Assembly: GCF_000737325.1 (NCBI RefSeq)
Contig: NZ_CP011125.1
Location: 5,828,001 to 5,892,000, forward strand
Source: Sandaracinus amylolyticus
GTDB taxonomy: Bacteria; Myxococcota_A; Polyangia; Polyangiales; Sandaracinaceae
Direction of reading: 5' to 3'
Length of the DNA: 64,000 nt
Within the stretch, counting starts at the first letter, position 1. Each line of letters opens with the position of its first letter. Below the pieces are notes generated by a model that was given only the letters and a program-made list of their open reading frames with translations, ran no database searches and had not been told where the DNA came from. Positions 27,683 to 37,083 of this stretch are shown here, piece after piece. The translations under genes and the position numbers were made by a program.

Positions 27683-27850
27683 ATCCGGACCCTTACGGTT
27701 TGCACCAACCTCCGGGGTGGTCGGATCCGGAACCCTTACCGTCCGACCAACCTCCGGGGTGGTCGGATCCGGAACCCTTACGGTCCGACCAACCTCCGGG
27801 GTGGTCGGGGCCGCACGCTTGCGGCCTCGACCATCACTCCGGGTGGTCGG
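27683..27850. repeat. Cluster of 42-bp hairpin repeats
   Basis: CCAACCTCCGGGGTGGTCGG starts at 27705, 27747 and 27789, an exact 42-bp period; GGATCCGGAACCCTTAC lies between copies. A partial unit precedes the first copy, and a degenerate fourth (CCATCACTCCGGGTGGTCGG) ends at 27850. Each unit folds, CCGACCA pairing with TGGTCGG around the CCTCCGGGG centre. Before the fourth unit the spacer is replaced by another perfect hairpin, GGCCGCA-CGCT-TGCGGCC (27809-27826). All six frames are open through much of it, but no frame shows a protein-like pattern. Confidence 0.85.
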
Positions 27851-27980
27851 CTGACGAATGGCGCCGACAATCCGTCCATGAAGCGCGCGCGCTCCGGACA
27901 GGATGTCCGAGGCGCCGACCGCGATCCGTTGCCCATCGAGCATCCCTGCGCTGGCATCGCTGGTGCTCCACCGTCCGGCG

Positions 27981-28421
27981 ATGTCCAAGCGATCCAGCGA
28001 CTGGGCCTGGATGACGGCGCCGGAGGGGGTCACGTGGCCGAGCCGCCCGCGCGGCGCCGACGATCGAGCCAGCTCGTTCGTGCTCTTCGCGGTGCTCGGC
28101 ACGCTCGCGCTCGGCGCGGCATCGTTCGCGTGCGTGATGCTCTGGCCGCCGTACCACGGATGTGAGCTGGGACCCGCGCACGTCGCGAGGCGAGACGCGC
28201 AGCGCGTCCAGTCCGCGGCTGTCCTCTTTCTCTCCGGAGCGCCCGACGCTCGCTGCGCGGACATCGAGTCGCTCGTCGAGAGCGGGCTGCTCGACCCAGA
28301 GCTCGCGCTCGATCCCTGGGGCACGCGCTATCTCGTGACGTGCGACGGCTACGAGGTCCACGTCCGCTCCGCAGGGCGCGACACGAAGGCCGGGACCGAC
28401 GACGACGTCGACGGGTGGTGA
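27981..28421 (+). CDS. Membrane protein with GspG-type pseudopilin C-terminus
   Basis: 146 residues from the ATG at 27981; ATGs further upstream are possible but extend into repeat DNA. A charged N-terminus is followed by one hydrophobic segment (SSFVLFAVLGTLALGAASFACV). The C-terminal 60 residues look like the end of a type II secretion major pseudopilin: LLDPELALDPWGTRYLVTCDGYEVHVRSAGRDTKAGTDDDV, which includes the calcium-loop region of GspG. The usual prepilin cleavage site (G-FTLIE) is absent, so it is not a standard pseudopilin. It is isolated from any secretion operon and lies inside the repeat-bounded segment, transcribed toward the zinc-ribbon gene. Confidence 0.68.
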   Translation: MSKRSSDWAWMTAPEGVTWPSRPRGADDRASSFVLFAVLGTLALGAASFACVMLWPPYHGCELGPAHVARRDAQRVQSAAVLFLSGAPDARCADIESLVESGLLDPELALDPWGTRYLVTCDGYEVHVRSAGRDTKAGTDDDVDGW

Positions 28422-28459
28422 AGTGCCCGCCCCTCGGGCCCCTCGTTCGAGCCGAGCGC

Positions 28460-29002
28460 TCAGTTCGGCAGCGTCCGCGTCCGCTCGGCGCGCTGACGCA
28501 CCGCGCGCAGCGTCGTCTTCGGCGTCGCGTCGCGCGGGATCGACGCGAAGAGCTGCACGTCGCGCCAGCCGAGCGCGCCCTGCACCTCGGGGACTCCGCG
28601 CGCGAGATCGTCGAGCAGTCCGGTCCCCATCCGCTCGCGCAAGCGGTCGTGCCACGTCGCCGCGCGCGCGATCGCGGTGACGATCAGCGCGATCACCAGC
28701 ACCGCCGACACGATCGGTGCCGCCGCGCCGAACGCGCCCGACGCGAGGCCCGCGATCGGCGCGAAGAGCATCGCCGCGAGCACCGTGACTGCGATCGCCT
28801 GCAGCCTTCGCGCGCGCCGCACGCGGAAGTAGACGTCGCATGCATCGCAGTGCGTCGCCTGCACGTCGACCTTCCCTCCCGGCACGCGCACCCGCACCAG
28901 GAACGCATTGCGCTCGCCGGGCGCGCCGCAGATGTCGCACCGCACCGAGCCACCGGGCGCATCGAAGCCGTCGTGCTCCTGGAGCATCACCACGTCACGC
29001 AC
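28460..29002 (-). CDS. Zinc-ribbon membrane protein of unknown function
   Basis: 180 residues from a GTG at 29002. CDIC (Cys22, Cys25) and CDAC (Cys52, Cys55) form a four-Cys zinc ribbon at the N-terminus. A basic patch (RVRRARRLQ) precedes two hydrophobic segments near 68-113. The C-terminal 65 residues are soluble and helical (RLRERMGTGLLDDLARGVPE). No known family. It converges on the GspG-like gene, and both lie between the left and right sets of large repeats. Confidence 0.68.
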   Translation of the reverse strand: MRDVVMLQEHDGFDAPGGSVRCDICGAPGERNAFLVRVRVPGGKVDVQATHCDACDVYFRVRRARRLQAIAVTVLAAMLFAPIAGLASGAFGAAAPIVSAVLVIALIVTAIARAATWHDRLRERMGTGLLDDLARGVPEVQGALGWRDVQLFASIPRDATPKTTLRAVRQRAERTRTLPN

Positions 29003-29150
29003 CCAGGCTCAGCTCGAGCGCGACCCGACCGCGTCGTGACGCGACACGCGTCTCCGCGATCCCATGCAGCGAGCTCCAAGAGGTCACGACGGAGCGCGTA
29101 GCACGGACCGCACGCCCAGCCCGACCGCGGCCGGAGATCACCGCCTCCAG

Positions 29151-29299
29151 CACAATCCGCAGGGACTCGAGATCCGCTCACCGCGAAGCAACCCCACCAC
29201 GAGCGGCCCGCGCGACGAGACTCAAACGAAACAGCGGTGAGCGCGAGCGCGCGCCAGCGCGCCCTTGCGCGAACGTGCACACCGAAGCCTCACGGTCAG
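29151..29299 (-). repeat. Large repeat, copy 4 (inverted)
   Basis: On the minus strand it reads CTGACCGTGAGGCTTCGG and then the same core as copies 1-3 through CTCGAGTCCC, with scattered substitutions (for example CTGTTTCGTTTGAG in place of CTGGTTCGTTTGGG). Between copies 4 and 5 are about 95 bases rich in CTCGAG and CTCGT motifs that correspond to the divergent 3' part of the unit. No gene is seen between 29003 and 29513. Confidence 0.85.
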
Positions 29300-29393
29300 T
29301 ACCCAGCTCGTTCTCGAGATCACGCGCGCGCAAGCGACGAGCGCGTCCTCGAGATCCACTGCGAGCCGACGCGCGCGTTCTCGAGGCCACCGC

Positions 29394-29509
29394 CCCGAGC
29401 ACGATCCGCGGGGACTCGAGATCCGCTCACCGCAACGCAACCCCACCACGAGCGGCTCGCGCGCCAGCGCGCCCTTGCGCGAACGTGCACACCGAAGCCG
29501 CACGGTCAG
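29394..29509 (-). repeat. Large repeat, copy 5 (inverted, internally deleted)
   Basis: On the minus strand this copy begins CTGACCGTGCGGCTTCGG just 4 bases after the stop of the sigma54 activator gene. It contains the GTGCACG, GCGCAAGGGCGCGCTGGCGC and GCTCGTGGTGGGGTTGC blocks and ends in CCCCGCGGATCGTGCTCGG. About 45 bases between the second and third blocks are missing compared with copy 1. Its placement mirrors copy 1, which starts 13 bases after the stop of the convergent gene. Confidence 0.85.
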
Positions 29510-29513
29510 CAAG

Positions 29514-31439
<1,926 letters not shown>

Positions 31440-31562
31440 GTGATGAACCCGTCGGGAGCATCACCGCCCCGCGGCCGGCGACGCAAGTAGGCGTCCGGAG
31501 GCGGGGCGGCCTGGAAAATGAGGAGGACCGCGCCGGTTCGACGCGGGACCCCCTCGATAGCA

Positions 31563-33284
31563 TCACCGCGACGTGCGTGCCTGGAGCCTGGCCTGGATCG
31601 CGCGGGCGAGCGACTCGGTGTGCGACCAGATCGCGCGGCCCTGCTCCTGCTGCGCGAGCTCGTCGATGCGCGCGATCGCCTCGGGGCTGCCGTTGCTCGC
31701 CGCGTAGTCGAGCGCGTAGAGCACCTCGCCGCGCACCTCTTCGTCGGCGTGGCCGAGCTGGCCGACGAGCGCGTTGATCGCCTCGGGGTTCCCGCGGCCG
31801 TAACGCGCGACCATGTACGCCGCCTTGCGCGCGACGAGCGCGTTGCTGTCGCCGAGCTTGCGGATCCAGCACGCGAGCTCCGCGTTGCACTCGGTCGTCG
31901 ACGCGAGGATCGGATCGAAGTCCGCCCACGCGTCGCGGGTGATGCCCTCGGGCTCCGCGCCCTGGAGCTGGCGCAGCGCCGCGACCTCGTCGCCGTTCGC
32001 GAGGAACGCGTACGCGCGGTACGCGAGGATGCGCTGATCCGGGATCTCGTCCTCGGCGCTGCGCGGGCGACCCGCCTTCTGCAGGAAGAACGGCAGCAGG
32101 CCGGGATCCATGAAGTGCTGCATGCCGACCAGCAGCTGCATCTGGCTCGGCAGCTCGACGCGGTTGTACGCGGCGAGCAGCGCCTCGCGGATCTTCTGGG
32201 TGTCCGCCTCGTCGCGGTTGATCGAGACGAGCGCGATTGCGGCGCCCATCACGCGGCCCGCGTCCTGCGGGCTGAGCTCGCCGGTCGCGCCGACGCGGGT
32301 CTCCGCGATCAGCGGATCGATCGACTCGCGGAAGCCGAGCTGGCCGAGCGCGAACGCCGCCTCGTTCGAGACGATCGACTGCTGCGACATCTGGCCCGCC
32401 GCGTTCGCGTCGCGCTGCCGGACCGCCGCGATGTACTGCGCCGCGATCTGGTTCGCCTCGGCGTTCTCACCGCGGAGCGTCGCGAGCAGCGGCTCGAGCG
32501 CGGGCCGACCGATGCGCACGAGCGCCTGGCCCGCGACGTCGTTCATGCGCATGCCCGGGTTGTTCGGCGCGAACAGATAGAGCGCCTGGATCAACGACGG
32601 CACCGACTCCGGATCCGCGATGCGGCCCATCTGCTCGGCGGCGAGGCGGTTGATCAGGAAGTCCTGGGTCTCGCTCTGCGTGAGCAGCACGCGCGTGAGC
32701 GCGGGCGTCGCGCGGCGATCGCCGATCGTGCCGAGCGCGCGGATGAACTCGATGCGCATCCGGTTGTCGACGCCGCGGTTCTGGCGCACCTGCTCGAGGG
32801 CGCGCGAGATCGCCGCGACGACCTCGCCCTTCTGCGCGTCGTCGAGCTCGATCTGCTGCAGCACGCGCGCCGAGCGGATCGCGTGCTCCTCGGTGACCTC
32901 GGGGCGCCAGTCGAGCGCCTTCGTCAGCGCGGGCAGCGAGCGCGGATCGCGCATCTCGACGAGCAGATCGAGGATGCGCAGACCGTTCTGCATGTCCTCG
33001 GGGTGCTCGACGTAGGTCGACGTGAGCTGCTGGATCGACGCGTCCGCGACGGCGCGCGGCCCCGCGGCGCTGCGATCTCCATCCGCGCGCGAGAGCGCGT
33101 CGGTGTAGAGGCGATGCAGGTTCGCGATCGCGTTCTCGCGTCGCACCGCATCGGAGAGCTCACCCGCTTGACCGGCGGGATCGTTGGCGTCGGCGTGACA
33201 GCCGATCGCGAGCGCGAGCAGTGTGGCGATCGCGCACGCAGCGATCAGGCGATACTGCGTGAGCGCGAATTGATGCCTCTTCAT
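31563..33284 (-). CDS. HEAT-repeat lipoprotein
   Basis: 573 residues. The lipoprotein signal ends at LALAIGCHAD. The rest is an all-helical solenoid of about ten HEAT-type repeats, for example MRDPRSLPALTKALD, IGDRRATPALTRVLL, IADPESVPSLIQALY, IGRPALEPLLATLRGE, LGFRESIDPLIAET and HADEEVRGEVLYALD. Asp-Pro-Arg turns and Ala-Leu helix cores recur throughout. HEAT lipoproteins act as protein-binding scaffolds at the envelope; the partner is unknown. Its stop is 123 bases upstream of the sigma54 activator start, in the same direction, so cotranscription is possible. The intervening DNA holds a CCGCCCCGC/GCGGGGCGG inverted pair (31464-31472 and 31501-31509). Confidence 0.85.
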   Translation of the reverse strand: MKRHQFALTQYRLIAACAIATLLALAIGCHADANDPAGQAGELSDAVRRENAIANLHRLYTDALSRADGDRSAAGPRAVADASIQQLTSTYVEHPEDMQNGLRILDLLVEMRDPRSLPALTKALDWRPEVTEEHAIRSARVLQQIELDDAQKGEVVAAISRALEQVRQNRGVDNRMRIEFIRALGTIGDRRATPALTRVLLTQSETQDFLINRLAAEQMGRIADPESVPSLIQALYLFAPNNPGMRMNDVAGQALVRIGRPALEPLLATLRGENAEANQIAAQYIAAVRQRDANAAGQMSQQSIVSNEAAFALGQLGFRESIDPLIAETRVGATGELSPQDAGRVMGAAIALVSINRDEADTQKIREALLAAYNRVELPSQMQLLVGMQHFMDPGLLPFFLQKAGRPRSAEDEIPDQRILAYRAYAFLANGDEVAALRQLQGAEPEGITRDAWADFDPILASTTECNAELACWIRKLGDSNALVARKAAYMVARYGRGNPEAINALVGQLGHADEEVRGEVLYALDYAASNGSPEAIARIDELAQQEQGRAIWSHTESLARAIQARLQARTSR

Positions 33285-33400
33285 GGCGTCCTCCCGGCGT
33301 ACGAAGGGCGACCGTAGCCAGCGAGAGAACGCAGTGTCAACGCCGTTTCACGTGGATTTCCCGACGTTCGGGCGCGGAAGGTGAGTACGCTGCGCGCGAA

Positions 33401-35344
33401 ATGCAGTACGCCGCTCACGTCGTCCGCTGTGCGCTCCTCGTCGCTCTCTGCAGCTGCGCGAACGATCCCGACCCCTACGTCGTGCCCGAGGGATGCAACC
33501 CGCTCGCGGCGGACTGGGACTGCATGCTGCCCTTCCCGAGCGATCGTTTCCTCGTCGACGATCCGTCGCTGCCGAGCGGGCACCGCGTCGATCTCCCGCT
33601 CGCGGCGCGCGTCCCGTTCGGCGCCGAGCCGCTCGACGCGTTCGCCGATCGCGCGATCGACGGGTTCAGCCCGGCGACGCCGATCCTCGCGTACTTCCCG
33701 GTCGCGCTCGACGCGGAGCCGCTGGTGCGCTGGGACGAGGACGTGACCGCGACGCAGCGCGGTGAGGGCCCGACCGTGATCGTCGACGCGGCGAGCGGCG
33801 AGCTCGTCCCGCACTTCGCGGAGCTCGACGCGTCGAGCGCCGATCCGCTGCGCCGCGTGCTGATCCTGCGGCCGCTGGTGCGGCTCGCGGCGGAGACGCG
33901 CTACGTCGTCGGGCTGCGCGATCTCGTCGACGAGGACGGCGCGCCCGCGCCGGCGCCCGAGGGCTTCCGCCGGCTGCGCGACGGTGACGAGAACGAGGGC
34001 GAGCTCGCGCGCTACGAGGACGCGATCTTCCCGGTGCTCGAGGACGCCGGCTTCGCGCGCGACACGCTGCAGCTCGCGTGGGACTTCACGACCGCGAGCG
34101 AAGAGCGGCTCACGGGCGACATGCTCGCGGCGCGCGCGATCGCGATCGACGCGCTCGCGGCGGCGCCGCCCGCGGTGCGCGTGCTCCGGGTGATCGAGGG
34201 CGACGCGCTCGCGGAGAACCTGCGCGGCTCGACGGCGCGCCAGATCGAGATCGAGGTCGACGCGCCGCGGATCGTGACCAGCGCGACGGCGGGCGAAGGC
34301 TACCTGCTGCGCGACGACGAAGGTCGGGTGCGCACCGAGGGCACCGTGACGTTCGCGGCGACGATCCTCGTGCCGCAGAGCGTCGCGGACGCGGGCACGC
34401 CCGCGCGCCTGCTGCAGTACGGGCACGGCTTCTTCGGATCGCGCGGCGAGATGACCGGCGGGTACGTCGACGACTTCGCGAACGAGCACGGGTTCGTCGC
34501 GATGGCGGCCGACTGGTGGGGGATGATGTTCGAGGACCGCAACGAGGTCGCGGGCGATCTCGCGGCCGGGCGCGCTCGCGAGCTGCTCGCGTTCATCGAG
34601 CGCACGCACCAGGGCATGGTGAACTTCATCGTGCTCGCGGGCGCGGCCGAGGTGATCGCGGCGCTGCCCGAGCTCGCGGCGACGGAGGGCGGGAGCTCGC
34701 TCGTCGATCCGAGCGACGTGTTCTTCTGGGGCAACTCGCAGGGGCACATCCTGGGCGGCGTCTACACCGCGATCAGCCCGCACGTGCGGCGCTCGGTGCT
34801 GGGTGTCGGCGGCGCGAATTTCTCGCTGATCATGTTCCGCAGCCGCGCGTTCGCGGCGCTGCGCGCGCTGCTCGAGCTGAACATCGAGGGGCCGCTCGAG
34901 ACGCAGCAGGTCGCGCTCCTTCTCCAGCACTGGCTCGATCGCATCGACCCGGTGAACTACGCGCGCTTCGTGTCGCGCGAGCCGCTCGAGGGCGCGCCCG
35001 AGAAGCAGGTGCTGCTGCACACCGGGCCCGGCGACGAGGCGGTGACCCACCTCGCCGCGGAGCTGCACGCCCGCGAGCTCGGCATCCCGCTGCTCACGCC
35101 CTCCCCGTTCACGCCGCCGCTGCTCCAGACGGCGACCGCACCGGTGCCCTCGGCGCTCGTCGAGCTCGACTACCTCGACGAGCTCGGGATCGAGATCGTG
35201 CCGACCGCGCAGATCCCCGACGAGGCGAACGCGATCCACGAGTCGATCCGTCGCAACCCGCGGGTGCAGGAGCAGGTCGATGCGTTCCTGCGAGCCGACG
35301 GCGTGGTGACGCACACCTGCGACGGTCCCTGCGACCCGGAGTGA
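33401..35344 (+). CDS. Exported alpha/beta-hydrolase lipoprotein
   Basis: 647 residues. The signal ends at LVALCSCAND. A conserved N-terminal part, CNPLAADWDCMLPFPSDRFLVDD, leads into a beta-rich domain seen in large exported lipase-like proteins of myxobacteria and Legionella (compare the virulence-factor-lipase N-terminal domain). The catalytic half has LLQYGHGFFGSRGEM (oxyanion region) and the nucleophile elbow WGNSQGHILGG with Ser446; the acid and base residues I cannot place with certainty. The C-terminal tail ends with three Cys (THTCDGPCDPE contains two). Likely an ester hydrolase on the cell surface; substrate unknown. Confidence 0.8.
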   Translation: MQYAAHVVRCALLVALCSCANDPDPYVVPEGCNPLAADWDCMLPFPSDRFLVDDPSLPSGHRVDLPLAARVPFGAEPLDAFADRAIDGFSPATPILAYFPVALDAEPLVRWDEDVTATQRGEGPTVIVDAASGELVPHFAELDASSADPLRRVLILRPLVRLAAETRYVVGLRDLVDEDGAPAPAPEGFRRLRDGDENEGELARYEDAIFPVLEDAGFARDTLQLAWDFTTASEERLTGDMLAARAIAIDALAAAPPAVRVLRVIEGDALAENLRGSTARQIEIEVDAPRIVTSATAGEGYLLRDDEGRVRTEGTVTFAATILVPQSVADAGTPARLLQYGHGFFGSRGEMTGGYVDDFANEHGFVAMAADWWGMMFEDRNEVAGDLAAGRARELLAFIERTHQGMVNFIVLAGAAEVIAALPELAATEGGSSLVDPSDVFFWGNSQGHILGGVYTAISPHVRRSVLGVGGANFSLIMFRSRAFAALRALLELNIEGPLETQQVALLLQHWLDRIDPVNYARFVSREPLEGAPEKQVLLHTGPGDEAVTHLAAELHARELGIPLLTPSPFTPPLLQTATAPVPSALVELDYLDELGIEIVPTAQIPDEANAIHESIRRNPRVQEQVDAFLRADGVVTHTCDGPCDPE

Positions 35345-35408
35345 TCGTCGCTGCGGCCGGCGACGCCTCTTCACACGGGCGCGTCGGATGCGGAACCATG
35401 CTCGCCGC

Positions 35409-36341
35409 ATGTCGCTCTACGGAATGTTCGCGGGCAAGGGCCCGAGCGGGTTCGGCTACGGCTCGAGCGCGGAGGACGTGACCGAGGGCGTCTCGCTCGC
35501 GGGCAAGACCATCCTCGTCACCGGCTGCAACTCCGGGCTCGGGCTCGAGACGACGCGCGTGCTCGCGAAGCGCGGCGCGCACGTGATCGGCACCGCGCGC
35601 ACCGCGGACAAGGCGCGCGACGCGGGCAAGAGCGTGCAGGGCGACACGTCGGGGCTCGCGTGCGAGCTCTCCGATCCGCGCTCGGTGCGCGCCTGCGTCG
35701 ACGCGGTGAAGGCGAGCGGCCGCGAGCTCGACGTGATCATCGCGAACGCGGGGATCATGGCGCTGCCGAAGCGCGAGACCGCGCACGGCATCGAGCTGCA
35801 GCTGTTCACGAACCACGTCGGGCACTTCATGCTCGTGACCGGCTTGCTCGACGTGCTCGCGGACGACGGGCGCGTGGTGATCGTGTCGTCGGAAGCGCAC
35901 CGCAGCGCGCCGAAGGAGACGATCCGCTTCGACGACCTCGGCGCCGAGAAGAGCTACTCGCCGTGGGTCGCGTACGGGCAGAGCAAGATCGCGAACATCC
36001 TGTTCGCGAAGGAGCTCGCGCAGCGCTTCGCGGCGTCGGGATCGAAGCGCACCGCGAACGCGCTGCATCCGGGCATCATCCGCACGAACCTGGCGCGGCA
36101 CATCAACCCGATCTCCGCGACGGTCGCGCTCGCGCTGGCGGGACCGATCGCGCTGAAGAGCGTCGGCGAGGGCGCGGCGACGCAGTGTCATCTCGCGGCG
36201 CATCCGGGGGTCGCGGGCGTGTCGGGCGAGTACTTCTCGCACTGCAACGTCGCGAAGCCGCGAGCCGACGCGCGCGACCCCGAGATCGCGAAGAAGCTGT
36301 GGGCGCGCACCGAGGAGATCGTCGCCGCGCTCCCGAGATGA
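35409..36341 (+). CDS. Short-chain dehydrogenase/reductase (retinol-dehydrogenase-like)
   Basis: 310 residues from the ATG at 35409; an upstream start adds seven residues without a ribosome site. Rossmann motif TGCNSGLG at 38-45, NAGIMALP for the structural Asn-Ala-Gly, catalytic Ser in VIVSSEAH, and Tyr189/Lys193 in YGQSKIAN. The sequence is closest in style to the WW-oxidoreductase/retinol dehydrogenase branch, often NADP-dependent. A 30-residue N-terminal extension (FAGKGPSGFGYGS) precedes the core. The substrate cannot be inferred. It stands alone between an exported hydrolase and the YXWGXW protein gene. Confidence 0.92.
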   Translation: MSLYGMFAGKGPSGFGYGSSAEDVTEGVSLAGKTILVTGCNSGLGLETTRVLAKRGAHVIGTARTADKARDAGKSVQGDTSGLACELSDPRSVRACVDAVKASGRELDVIIANAGIMALPKRETAHGIELQLFTNHVGHFMLVTGLLDVLADDGRVVIVSSEAHRSAPKETIRFDDLGAEKSYSPWVAYGQSKIANILFAKELAQRFAASGSKRTANALHPGIIRTNLARHINPISATVALALAGPIALKSVGEGAATQCHLAAHPGVAGVSGEYFSHCNVAKPRADARDPEIAKKLWARTEEIVAALPR

Positions 36342-36425
36342 GCGCACATGATCGAGGCGAATCTTCACATTCGGGCTTGAACGATGCGCGTCGCAGCCCG
36401 TCCAATGCACGCAGGAGGTTCGAGC

Positions 36426-37019
36426 ATGACCATGTCGAAGCTGCGCGCCGTCATCGTGGCGCTCCTCGGAGCGACGTTGCTCCTTGCGATGCCCGATGCG
36501 GCGAGCGCACAGCGTGGGGGGCGCGAGCGGCGAGAGGATCGTCGCGAGCGGCGCGAGGACCGTCGAGAGCGTCGTGAGGATCGACGCGAGGCGCGAGAGG
36601 ATCGTCGTGACCGCCGCGATGATCGACGCGATCGCCGTGACGGGCGCGTCGTCGTCGTGGCGCCGACGCCGCCGCGCGCCGGTGTGGTGGTGACCGCGCC
36701 GACGCCGCCGCGCGCGTCGATCGTGGTGGCGCCCCCGACGCCGCCGCGCGCGTCGATCGTGGTGACGCCGCCGCGCGCGCCCCGCATCGTCGTGCGCCAG
36801 GCGCCGCCGCGCCCGCGCGTCGTCGTGCGCCCGCCCCCGCCGCGCACCGAGGCGGTGTGGGTCGAGGGCTACTGGCAGTGGAACGGCGCGCAGTACGTGT
36901 GGGTCGACGGCCACTGGGACCAGCCGCGCGTGGGCTACGTGTGGGTCGACGCGCGCTGGGAGGTGCAGAACGGTCAGTGGGTCTTCTACGAGGGCCACTG
37001 GCAGGCCGTCGCGCGCTGA
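36426..37019 (+). CDS. Exported repeat protein with YXWGXW-type tail
   Basis: 197 residues. GGAGG precedes the ATG at 36426. A signal peptide (AVIVALLGATLLLAMPDAASA) is followed by three low-complexity zones. The first is a run of RRED/RRDD units (about 30-70) with i,i+4 charge pairing, expected to form a single long helix. Then come four units of the form PTPPRA(S/G)-(I/V)VV. Last is a C-terminal part with three Trp-rich repeats (VEGYWQWNGAQYVWVDGHW, VGYVWVDARW, WVFYEGHW) that match the YXWGXW/BcpO family found in outer-membrane-associated proteins. Role unknown; the layout suggests a spacer that spans the periplasm or wall. Confidence 0.82.
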   Translation: MTMSKLRAVIVALLGATLLLAMPDAASAQRGGRERREDRRERREDRRERREDRREAREDRRDRRDDRRDRRDGRVVVVAPTPPRAGVVVTAPTPPRASIVVAPPTPPRASIVVTPPRAPRIVVRQAPPRPRVVVRPPPPRTEAVWVEGYWQWNGAQYVWVDGHWDQPRVGYVWVDARWEVQNGQWVFYEGHWQAVAR

Positions 37020-37046
37020 CGCTCGGCGCGGCGTGATCGCGTCGTC

Positions 37047-37076
37047 GAGGGGCCTCGGACACGTCCGAGGCCCCTC
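37047..37076. terminator. Strong bidirectional hairpin terminator
   Basis: GAGGGGCCTCGGAC (37047-37060) pairs perfectly with GTCCGAGGCCCCTC (37063-37076), a 14-bp stem. It sits midway between the stop codons of the convergent YXWGXW gene (37019) and lipase gene (37084). A short T-run (GTTT at 37081) follows on the plus strand. Confidence 0.75.
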
Positions 37077-37083
37077 TCGCGTT

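Noticed and set aside
27683-27850. CRISPR array
   Set aside because: The period is 42 bp and includes the whole unit, with no variable spacers of constant length and no cas genes nearby.
26893-27854. Open frames through the large repeats (for example with GPLVVGLLRG recurring)
   Set aside because: The repeat periods (218 and 252 bp) change the phase, composition is Arg/Ala/Ser-rich, no ribosome site is seen, and the inverted copies have internal deletions that do not respect codons.
26902-29509. Insertion sequence or integron
   Set aside because: No transposase, integrase or clear terminal target duplications were found; only the repeats and two small membrane-protein genes.
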